DNA from: Chromera velia
Taxonomy: Eukaryota > Sar > Chromeraceae
Assembly: GCA_018398765.1 (NCBI GenBank)
Contig: JAHBMJ010002879.1
Span: 1-15,152 of the forward strand
DNA length: 15,152 nt
Direction: 5' to 3'
Shown here: positions 1-7,611 of the stretch, in pieces
How the letters are laid out: the number at the start of each line of letters is the position of its first letter
Position numbering within the stretch: the first letter of the stretch is position 1
Notes under the pieces: model-generated
Database searches by the model: none
What the model saw: the letters and a program-made list of their open reading frames with translations, nothing else
What the model was told of the DNA's origin: nothing
Program-made: the position numbers and the translations under genes

Positions 1-99
1 TCTGGAGAACAAGCTTCAAAAACGTGGAGCCGATTTGGAGGACCAAATTGGTGAACCAGGATACAGGCAAGTTTATTCGTTTGTATTCGTTTGTATAGC

Positions 100-276
100 A
101 TGCAGACCGACAGACGCACAGGCAGACCTAGTCCTGTATTCAAGCAAATAGGATGTAAACAGGCAGGTATGTACGGACTGCCAGACAGGCCGATACACAG
201 GCAGACAGGCAAGCAAACAGGCGGGCGCAGACGGGCATACATTGTCAGGCAGGCTGGCAGGTAGGCAGTCATGTAC
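100..276. repeat. Degenerate CAGG/CAGA tetranucleotide repeat
   Basis: The stretch is dominated by imperfect CAGG, CAGA and CAAG units, for example around 180-265. It directly abuts the ATCC array. No ORF of interest is present. It reads as a decayed microsatellite. Confidence 0.7.
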
Positions 277-595
277 TCATCTATCTATCCGTGCATGCAT
301 TCATCCATCTATCATCATCTATCCATCCATCCATCCATCCACCCATCCATCCATCCATCCATCCATCCATTCATCTATCTATCCATCCATCCATTCATTC
401 ATCCATTTATCCATCCATCCATCCATCCATCCCTTCATCCATCCACCCACCTATCCATCCATCCATCCATCCATCAATCCATTCATTCATCCATTCATCC
501 ATCCATCCATCCATTCATTCATCCATCCATCCATCTATCTATCAATCTATCCATCCATCCTTTTATCCATCCACCCATCTATCTATCCATCTATC
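277..595. repeat. ATCC tetranucleotide microsatellite, left part
   Basis: About 300 bp of ATCC units with ATCT and ATTC variants. All three forward frames are open because the 4-bp unit encodes Ile-His-Pro-Ser cycles; these are not genes. The array stops abruptly at 595/596, where the LTR element begins, and resumes at 3289. Both parts were therefore probably one array before insertion. Confidence 0.95.
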
Positions 596-858
596 CGTTG
601 GAGAGTGGCAGTTAGTTGGCTAGCATAACGGAGCTCATAGGTCGTAAGTTCAAGTTCTGTCATGCAAGGTTCGTACTTCTCTCTAAAGCAATGCTCTATT
701 GCTTTCAGACTGACTGACCTGCATAGACTTGCATTGCATGTGTATTGACTCATAGACGGCGCGACGCCATGCATGCGGCTAGGCTCGGCATGCGCGCGGC
801 TCATTCCATTCTGACACATGGAACCACTTATTGTCCCTCAGACGCTCACATCATTACG
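596..858 (-). repeat. Terminal direct repeat, 3' LTR in minus orientation
   Basis: This 263-bp sequence is identical to 3026-3288 except A at 853 against G at 3283. In the element's orientation it is the downstream LTR. It is preceded by the purine tract at 861-874. The outer edge abuts CTATC at 591-595. Confidence 0.85.
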
Positions 859-860
859 TG

Positions 861-874
861 CCACCACTCCCTCC
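861..874 (-). other. Polypurine-tract candidate
   Basis: On the minus strand this reads GGAGGGAGTGGTGG, two bases before the LTR starts at 858. That is where a plus-strand primer tract is expected in an LTR element. A related tract recurs at about 1041-1056. Confidence 0.5.
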
Positions 875-1472
875 AGGCCACGTCCACGCTGGCCGAAGAA
901 AAAGAACAACAAACAAGCTGAAAGCATCGATCTAGAAACGAATTTTTTCCATTTATTCATTTGTCCATTCAAACCGAGTCATACAGTGATGCCGTCTTAA
1001 ATCTGATTCAATCACGTTGTCTCACTCTTTCCTACACCGTGCCACCTCCCCCTCCTGGACCGCGTCCACGCGCGGTCGGTGACACACTCCACGGTAGACC
1101 AAAGAAAAAAAAATCTGGCTCACATTTACAAACAAGCTTGCAACAAACAGACAAGCGAGGCAAAAGAACCAACCAAGAGCTAACAACAAATGAACAACTT
1201 CCAACGTCAATGCCGTCGGATGCTGTCAGAACAGGCACAGCCGCTCAGACAACCAAAGAATTCTAAAGCCAAACGAATTCACACACCGTTATACACAATG
1301 CAAACTCTGTAGTACCATATTAATTCTTTCACACCCCGTACCACACCTGAGGGACAAACGGCTCAACACCTTGGCGAGAACGTGCTAAGAAGGCATGCCA
1401 GTCAGCCGTGCCAACCCCTGTCATCTCTGGTACGAAATCCGTGCCCAACGTCCGCACCCGAAAGGAAAGATC

Positions 1473-2834
1473 TCACCAGTACTCTCGCACGAGAGGGTCG
1501 TACTGAGGTGGTCTGCAAAGCCCACCAGACGTCTGCTGAACTGTTCGTTTCTTTTTTCTTTCCGTCTCCTTTGCCTTCTCCTTTTCACGTTCCTTCACCT
1601 CCTCCCTCTCCTGCTTTCGTCTCGCTTGCCTTGACACCGCAACTTCCACCGTCCCTTGCCTCTCTTCCCTCAATGAATTCAACTCCCTTTCATGTTTTTC
1701 TTGTCTCTGTCTCTCCTTCTTCTCCTGCCGCTTCTGTTTCTTTCTTTCTGCTCTGCCTGTCTTCACTAAATCACGCCCGTCTCCGTGTCTCCTGAAAGCA
1801 GTCTCGCGTGCTGTTTCCACGTCTGACCGCCCTGCACAGTCATCTCGTCTCTCTCCACCCTCTGTCTGGCCGAACTGCGACCCAGCTCCAATCTCGTCGG
1901 GGAATAGCCTCCGCTCGATCAAGCCGAGCCTCATCGGCACCACTTCTTCTGATGGAGACGGAACCGGAAAATCAAATGTCGTGTGGGGCGTCTCCTTCCA
2001 CGTGCCTCCCTCTTCCATCACATCAACACCGCCCTCTTCCATCAACTCATCTCCATCCATCCCGCCAAAATCGAATTCTCCATCAACTGCCTGTCCAGAC
2101 ACAACGCCTGCCTCCGTCTCAAAGCCAGGGGACACACTCCCCCATCTGGCTCTCACAGTGTTCTCACCCGCCAGGCCATCGTGCGGTGAGCCACGCAACC
2201 GCATACTGTCACCTCGGCCGTTCAAAATATCATGCGGCTCAAATCCTGCCTGTCTCGTGGCGACAGCGCTCGGAACATTCATACGAGAGCCTTGGATGCT
2301 GTTCCCAAACCCCCGCCCTTCTGACTGCAGTCGCCCTCCTCCTTCTCCCAATCGCGCGACCGCACTGCGACTCTTACCCTCTGACCTTACTGGTAAACGG
2401 CGCCATGAAATGCGCCCTTCCTGCTTTCTCCTCCCTCTCCCTTTCTCTTTCCCCACAGAAGCGGCTTTTTGATCTCCAGGTGACTGCTGTGATGGCTGCT
2501 GTGATGCCATTGGCTTCTCTGCCGCTTGCTTGTTGGCCCAAGCTGCTGCCGTCAATCTTCGACTCCTGCGTGCTTTCGGCTTCTTTCCGGTCAGACGTTG
2601 TTTTGCTTCATCGCCCTTCCCTTCCTCTTCAAGGGTGGGCGCGGCCGGTTGGCAGCCCCCTACCACCTCTGAAAGCTTCTCCACCAGTTGTTGACTCTCG
2701 TGCAAGAAGGCCTCACCGTTCTTCCGCACCTCCTTGAGGGACACGTTCGCATACTTCTCCGAAAAGTCTTCAACAAGCGAAACAAAATGACTGAAACGAT
2801 CCGTCACAGACATCACGACCATCCGATTGGACAT
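1473..2834 (-). CDS. 453-aa internal protein of the LTR element, function unknown
   Basis: This is the longest ORF in the window, from ATG at 2834 to TGA at 1473. Residues 1-60 (starting MSNRMVVMSVTDRF) look helical and globular. Residues 70-170 are basic and rich in Lys, Arg, Gln and Ala. Residues 250-290 are acidic and Gly-rich. About 355-440 is a highly charged Lys/Glu/Arg stretch, probably a coiled coil or long helix. I see no DDE, YXDD, DTG or CCHC motif. Its position between LTRs and its charge suggest a Gag-like structural or RNA-binding protein, but this is inference. The frame is also open upstream, from 3026 to a TGA at 2838-2840, one codon before this ATG. The opposite strand carries long C/T-rich ORFs that I take as shadows. 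Confidence 0.5.
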   Translation of the reverse strand: MSNRMVVMSVTDRFSHFVSLVEDFSEKYANVSLKEVRKNGEAFLHESQQLVEKLSEVVGGCQPAAPTLEEEGKGDEAKQRLTGKKPKARRSRRLTAAAWANKQAAEKPMASQQPSQQSPGDQKAASVGKEKGRGRRKQEGRISWRRLPVRSEGKSRSAVARLGEGGGRLQSEGRGFGNSIQGSRMNVPSAVATRQAGFEPHDILNGRGDSMRLRGSPHDGLAGENTVRARWGSVSPGFETEAGVVSGQAVDGEFDFGGMDGDELMEEGGVDVMEEGGTWKETPHTTFDFPVPSPSEEVVPMRLGLIERRLFPDEIGAGSQFGQTEGGERRDDCAGRSDVETARETAFRRHGDGRDLVKTGRAERKKQKRQEKKERQRQEKHERELNSLREERQGTVEVAVSRQARRKQEREEVKEREKEKAKETERKKKRTVQQTSGGLCRPPQYDPLVREYW

Positions 2835-3014
2835 TCTTCAAAGAAAAGGAAACTGCAAGGAGCCTGTCACGGGGAAATAAGTCCCTGTGAATGTTTTCGG
2901 GTAGCTGTGTGCGTCGCTCTTCAGGGAATCGCCAACTGAGAACGATGCGACAACACCTTCATTCGACCAGTCAAAGACGGTCAACGAATCTACCTTATCT
3001 GAGCGGGTCGACCA

Positions 3015-3025
3015 CTCTGCTACCA
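3015..3025 (-). other. Primer-binding-site candidate, initiator tRNA-Met type
   Basis: The minus strand reads TGGTAGCAGAG directly next to the LTR edge at 3026. From general knowledge this equals the start of the complement of a typical animal-type initiator tRNA-Met 3' end. The match stops after 11 bases. The overlapping TAGCAGAGTGG also fits an A-box, so a tRNA-derived origin is an alternative. Confidence 0.55.
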
Positions 3026-3288
3026 CGTTGGAGAGTGGCAGTTAGTTGGCTAGCATAACGGAGCTCATAGGTCGTAAGTTCAAGTTCTGTCATGCAAGGT
3101 TCGTACTTCTCTCTAAAGCAATGCTCTATTGCTTTCAGACTGACTGACCTGCATAGACTTGCATTGCATGTGTATTGACTCATAGACGGCGCGACGCCAT
3201 GCATGCGGCTAGGCTCGGCATGCGCGCGGCTCATTCCATTCTGACACATGGAACCACTTATTGTCCCTCAGACGCTCACATCGTTACG
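3026..3288 (-). repeat. Terminal direct repeat, 5' LTR in minus orientation
   Basis: Copy of 596-858 with one difference in 263 bp. On the minus strand it is upstream of the primer-site candidate and the ORF, so it would hold the promoter. I see no clear TATA box. On the plus strand it carries tRNA-like A- and B-box candidates (see the note at 3037-3092). Confidence 0.85.
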
Positions 3289-3352
3289 CTATCCATCCAT
3301 TCATTCATCGATCCATCCATCCATTCATCCATCTAACCATCTATTCATTCAA
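3289..3352. repeat. ATCC microsatellite, right part
   Basis: The array resumes immediately after the LTR element with CTATCCATCCATTC-type units. Removing the element and one CTATC copy gives an uninterrupted ATCC array. Confidence 0.85.
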
Positions 3353-3375
3353 GCGACATGCATCCATCGAACTAA

Positions 3376-3530
3376 CTGGCTGGCTAGCGCTGGCTAACTG
3401 TCTGCCTGCCTGCCTGACTGACTGAGTGGGTAGATGAGTGAGTGAGTGAGTGGGTGAATGAGCGAGCAAGTGAGTGAGTAAGTGGGTGAGTGAGTAAGTG
3501 CGTGAGCGCGAGGGAATGAACGAGTGTGGA
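3376..3530. repeat. CTGG/CTGC then GAGT tetranucleotide repeats
   Basis: CTGG and CTGC units at 3376-3416 change into CTGA and then GAGT/GGGT units up to about 3530. These are imperfect and non-coding. The CTGC units are complementary to the CAGG repeats left of the element. Confidence 0.75.
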
Positions 3531-3559
3531 AATGAATAAAGGTGCCCGCACAATGTCAT

Positions 3560-3608
3560 GCACATGTACACATATACACACATACACACATACACACACA
3601 CACACACA

Positions 3609-3640
<32 letters not shown>

Positions 3641-3655
3641 TACAAACACACACAC

Positions 3656-3698
<43 letters not shown>

Positions 3699-3726
3699 CA
3701 TACACACATACACATACACACATACA
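3560..3726. repeat. AC dinucleotide microsatellite
   Basis: About 165 bp of AC units with occasional ATAC interruptions. The Thr-His and Cys-Val ORFs crossing it on both strands are repeat artefacts. Confidence 0.95.
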
Positions 3727-3748
3727 GCGCATAAACATCTCCACGTAT

Positions 3749-3758
3749 AGAGAGAGAC

Positions 3759-3821
<63 letters not shown>

Positions 3822-3825
3822 GAGA
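3749..3825. repeat. AG dinucleotide microsatellite
   Basis: AG units with a few AAAG and ACAG interruptions. It follows the AC array after about 22 bp of unique sequence. Confidence 0.95.
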
Positions 3826-5640
3826 CTACGAGTCCAATCTTTGCCGTCTCCAGCCATCTCCGTTTTCTTCTGCCGTCCCCGCCGTGTCCAAGTCGCTCTA
3901 TACTTACTGTGCCATTCTTTACGTCGCGCATCTGCCTGCTGAGTTCCTTTCATCTTCTTCTGTTTCTTCCTCTCCTACCCTGCCTGCAGGTATAAGGCGC
4001 GCATATAGTAAAAGGATGACCGGAGGCCATCAATGAAGATGCAATAGCAGAGATGGTCAGTCAGCATCGCGATGATCTTTGGCTCTATAGAGATACGTTT
4101 TAAGGGTCGAAAAATGAAGCGAAGACGCATGAAGATGTCTGTAGGCGGTTTTGAGTCAACTTGTCTGGCGGTCTTCCAGTTGAACTTATGTGTCTGCTTG
4201 TCCGGCTGTGAGCGTCACTGAGCTCCCTGGCCATCTCCCTTCCGACTGACCTCTCTACCACAGAACGAAGGCGCTTCCGGTCCCACCCTTGCGTGTCCTG
4301 TTACCCCTGTAGCACACCAATACAAGCAAGGCCAGAGGGCGGACGAAAAGTGAGAGATCCCCTGCAAAGGAGGCAACTCGACAGGTCACCCTCCAACTTT
4401 TTTTCCGACTTTCCCGCCTCTAACTTTTTTTTTGTATTCTTAAGTACTATCATGTTCAATCAAGGTCGGAAAACGAAAGTGTATACTCCTCAAGATGTCT
4501 GCCGATCACTTTGACATCCTCTGCCTCACTCTAACTTTGTGACCTACATGACTCTATGCACGACTGTCAGGTGGCTTCTTTGCCGTCTCTCTCCGTCTCC
4601 TTCTGCACTGACCATTGCCTTCCCAAAGCAGAGTTCCTCAGAACTTGGACTTGTGTATATACGTGTGTCTGCAGGTATTAAGCACAGACACAGGGAAGCG
4701 TCAAAGTGTAAAGCGCTGTGGGTGTCAAGAAATGCTCTAGACAGACGTCCAACAGACTGATTGACTCATCGGTAAAGCCGCAGTGATCTTCCCTACCAAC
4801 AAAAAGTAGCTTTGGGAGGGCTATAAACCTCAGCATCTTAATTTTAATAAAATGTTGACATTCTTTCTTTTCTTTGACCTCTCTGACTGACAGTAGAAAT
4901 CACAACACAACGATACTAGGACGATCAAGAGCTATCAGCAGTAATAGCTTCACTACTTATTGCGGCAGTGCAAAACTCACTATAAATTTTTTACTTATGA
5001 TTCCAACTTGGGGCTATAGGGCGCACTACTGTGCCGCTACTTAAAAGGCGCTCAGCACTATAAACTCAAAAAAACTGTATAAAAACATTTCCTTCAGCTC
5101 TCTTCAGCATGGCCAAGTTTGTTCATGGCATATGCCTATTCGTCCCTTCGGCCTGAGCCAGAGAAAGGTGCGACGCACGCACGCGGTGGCCCGGCCATAC
5201 GGGATAGCAGGGCGCCTGCGACAGAGGTATGCGTGATGTGAGTTCCATGGTATGGCCTGCATGCACTTTGGTGTAAGAAATACACCCAAGGCACTCACCG
5301 TGATGGTGTGTGCTCCGGGCCGTCATATGGGATTTAATTAGGATAATGGTGCGGCTATGCCATCAGAGGTTTCAGAATTAATTTCGATCGAATTAATTTC
5401 TAGACAGTCAGACAGACGTGCACGGCAGTTACCGTCTGTCTGAGTGAAAGATTTGACCTAGAGATTGACAGAGCTTGATATGTAGGAACTGTACTGTGCC
5501 CTATGTGTCTCTGTGGTTCTCTTATGCTCTAAGTATTGCACGAGGCCACCAGCAGGAGCTTTCTGTGGACTGTGGGGGTTCATAGATTTTCTGTCTGATG
5601 AAAAGACTGATCAAATATTTATTTCTGTCCATCTGTATCG
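3826..5640. other. Intergenic region without a supported gene
   Basis: Only short ORFs without recognisable content are present. Two similar polypyrimidine stretches end in CTGCAGGTAT (about 3983-3993 and 4669-4678). They could be acceptor-like sites or decayed copies of one repeat. A strong hairpin lies at 5408-5443. I see no RNA gene. Confidence 0.5.
5408..5443. other. Perfect 11-bp inverted repeat (hairpin)
   Basis: TCAGACAGACG at 5408-5418 is the exact reverse complement of 5433-5443, with a 14-nt loop. It lies next to a direct repeat, GAATTAATTTC twice (5374-5400). The role is unknown; it could be a transposable-element remnant. Confidence 0.6.
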
Positions 5641-5651
5641 GTCTAGACGAG

Positions 5652-5748
5652 TACGTTAGGATAACGTATTCGCTCTAGTCCTCTAGTAGGAGAGGGCTAG
5701 GAATTCGGGAGTATAGCAGTTTGAGGAGTCCTCTAGACAGGCTAGAGG
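5652..5748. other. Cluster of three short perfect hairpins
   Basis: Stem 1: TACGTTA (5652-5658) with TAACGTA (5662-5668), loop GGA. Stem 2: CCTCT (5680-5684) with AGAGG (5691-5695). Stem 3: CCTCTAG (5730-5736) with CTAGAGG (5742-5748), loop ACAGG. All lie within 97 bp, just upstream of the proposed start at 5755. They could be 5' UTR structure or the end of a mobile element. Confidence 0.55.
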
Positions 5749-5754
5749 ATCGAT

Positions 5755-6864
5755 ATGGGAGGGCCTATAGGACCCCACTGGAGGAATCTCAAGAGAGGTG
5801 AGACTCTACTTTTCACTGGCGCCATCACTGAGGGAGTCTCCCGTTGTTATTCCGATAACATTCCCCTTGCTGTTTCCCCAATTCCCTACTGTAGGTGACA
5901 TACCATAGGTCCCAAGAAGGACGCTCCCCACGGGTGCGTCGCGATCAAGGGTATAGAGGCGAAGACCATGGGCATCTTCGGCCTCATAGACGATGCGGAT
6001 ATCATTGAGTGGGTACAGCAATACGCAGATATTGTTGCCATTCTTGGTGACTCGGACGAGTGGTGCGGTGGGCTCACCCTCACCAACAGGAACAAGGTGG
6101 GGGTCAACGTCAAGCATTACGTCGCAAGGACCGAGGTGGAAGTGCTGGAGAAGGTGGTGGAACGGGTGCCCCACCTCAGCTCAGAAGTCTTTGAGCAGCT
6201 CTGGATTTTCCACAGGCACGTTGTGGACTGTGTCTCTCCACCCGACGCGGAGTGGATGAAGAGGTATCTGCAGCGGACCGATATCCTAAGAATGGGTAAG
6301 GCGAGGATCATGGAAATCAGGGAGCTTCTCTCACACTGAGAGAAGGAAAGAATCACTGGTCCCCAGTTGAAGTCCCTGAACGAGTAGATCCTCTGCCTGC
6401 AGACTCTGAAGGAACCCTCCTCCCTCTCCTTGTCTCGCCCTGTTGTGTTTTCTTCAGGTGGGGAGCTCCATGGGGGAGCTCCAACAGAGATGAAGGTGAA
6501 GACAGAGGAGGAGACGGGAGCAATACCAGACACCTCCCGTCAGATGGCCGTCTCCATGTCCAGTGAGCAGCGTTCGGCCTCTGCTGAACGGGTCAGCAGT
6601 AGCAGTAGCAGCAGTAGTTCTAGTGGGGGGGTCCAGGTGGTCGGTGTGCGACCTGAACCCACCCTGGCGGAGAAGAAAAGGAAGCAGTACAAGGACCTCG
6701 TGGCGCAGATATCGGGTCTCAACGCCGAACGAAGTGCTGACAAGGTCCGAATTCTGGAGATCCAGAAGGAGGAGAATGACATGATGAGCAGCATGCCCAA
6801 GAAGGATAGTTACCCAGAGGGGTCCAAAGGGAAGGAGGAGTATGCAACAGAGCTGGCATCCTAA
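5755..6864 (+). CDS. Spliced hypothetical protein with Ser run and coiled coil, 278 aa to first stop
   Basis: Model: exon 1 5755-5797, exon 2 5909-6295, exon 3 6458-6864, in frame throughout. The second intron (6296-6457, 162 nt) is well supported. It has a GTAAGG donor and a long pyrimidine tract ending TTTTCTTCAG, and it removes in-frame TGA (6337) and TAG (6385). The first intron (GTGAGA donor at 5798, acceptor at 5908) and the ATG at 5755 are weaker, because an earlier AG at 5893-5894 would break the frame. Residues 35-143 (from MGIFGLIDDAD, 5968) look globular. Residues 190-199 are ten serines. From about 210 (EKKRKQYKDL) a charged heptad-like helix runs to the TAA at 6862. Coding sense continues past this stop, so the product may be truncated. 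The minus-strand ORF at 5806-6174 is probably a shadow. I do not recognise the family. Confidence 0.45.
6296..6457 (+). other. Predicted GT-AG intron
   Basis: Donor G|GTAAGG follows codon ATG at 6292. The acceptor is preceded by about 40 nt of C/T. The length of 162 nt keeps the frame, and both in-frame stops in this interval fall inside it. Confidence 0.65.
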
Positions 6865-7611
6865 GCTGAGAAGAAAGAGGTCTTCGACGCTGAGAAAGCT
6901 GACAGGGACACGCTGGCAGCGACCCTGCAAGACCACATCAACCAGGTGGCGTCAGACGTATTTGCTCTCAACAAGCAGGCTGAAAGACTCCGCAAGGAGA
7001 TAGACGTGCTCTCTCCTCCTCCCCAGGCTAAAGGTGTCCCTGGGGGTGCTGCTGAAGGCCGCCTGCCTTCGGTATTCCTGATGACCCCCCTTACGGGTGG
7101 GGGGGTATATCTTGGAGTGTCCCCCCCTGAACCTGCGACGGTGTCTGTAGGTAAGGGGGTGCGTACTGGTGATGTTGGGGCTCCGGGGGCTCCTGTTAGT
7201 AACATCTTCTCTTTTTTGGGAGTTAGGGAGTCGAGTGGGACTCGGGGGAGGCTGATTCGGAAGTGCGACCCTGAGGATCCCCTCATTGCCTATACGCTGG
7301 AGGAGATCTTGACATCGGTCCCGAGGACCTTAAAGTTTGTGGAGATGCGCGATAAGGTCGTGGCGATGATCTAGTACTTAACCTCTGCTCTCATCCTGGA
7401 ATACGAGAGGATTGCCTGTCAGCCCTGTAGGTTTGGGACTTACACGGAGCTGCTAGCACATCACAAGCGTCTCCTGATTCAGACTTTTCGAAGAGCATCT
7501 CCTGGATGGAGAGTGGGGGACACCGCGGTGGTGTCCATACCCTCTCTGGAAACGGAGTTGCATGGAGTCATTGTGCACATGCATTTGCTATTATATGTCC
7601 TATTTTGTTGA
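6865..7611 (+). pseudogene. Open continuation of the coiled-coil gene beyond an in-frame TAA
   Basis: The frame of the upstream exon stays open for 169 codons after the TAA at 6862-6864. The charged helix continues (AEKKEVFDAEKADRDTLAAT), followed by a Gly/Pro/Val-rich linker and a compact segment ending KFVEMRDKVVAMI. After a TAG at 7372-7374 there are 78 more codons to TGA at 7609-7611. These include CQPCRFGTYTELLAHH, which vaguely resembles a C2H2 finger but lacks correct spacing for the last ligand. No frameshift is present in about 380 codons, which argues for recent nonsense mutations, readthrough or an unusual code. An ATG at 6946 could start a separate 142-aa protein ending at 7374. 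No intron that removes either stop is apparent. Confidence 0.4.

Larger units (their letters stand above)
596..3288 (-). mobile_element. Non-autonomous LTR-retrotransposon-like element
   Basis: Seen directly: 263-bp direct terminal repeats (596-858 and 3026-3288) differ only at 853/3283. The sequence CTATC flanks both sides (591-595 and 3289-3293). Read on the minus strand, the inner edge of the right repeat is followed immediately by TGGTAGCAGAG, and the left repeat is preceded by a purine-rich tract. This is the order LTR, primer site, ORF, polypurine tract, LTR. One 453-codon ORF fills much of the interior. No reverse transcriptase, RNase H, integrase, protease or CCHC knuckle can be seen, so mobilisation in trans is inferred, as for TRIM, LARD or TR-GAG elements. 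The termini are CGT...ACG, not the usual TG...CA. Near-identical LTRs suggest a young insertion. Two independent repeat copies are an alternative, but only the composite has matching flanks. Confidence 0.75.

Noticed and set aside
100-600. CRISPR-like array
   Set aside because: The repeats are simple tetranucleotides without unique spacers.
242-628. Three overlapping Ile-His-Pro-Ser ORFs
   Set aside because: They are translations of the ATCC array in all frames, a repeat artefact.
583-819. ORFs of 78-84 codons covering the LTR on the minus strand (also 2995-3249)
   Set aside because: Identical because the LTRs are identical; short, no domain, and extend out of the repeat into unrelated flanks.
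1382-2737. Plus-strand ORFs of 137, 309 and 163 codons inside the LTR element
   Set aside because: They are C/T-rich shadows of the longer minus-strand ORF, which fits the LTR, PBS and PPT orientation.
3341-4036. Long ORFs across the AC and AG arrays, rich in Cys-Val, Thr-His or Arg-Glu
   Set aside because: They arise from dinucleotide repeats that have no stop codons; no non-repeat coding segment is attached.
5806-6174. Minus-strand 122-codon ORF opposite exon 2
   Set aside because: It looks fairly protein-like, but the plus-strand frame has a matching intron and continues over 1.7 kb; kept as an alternative only.
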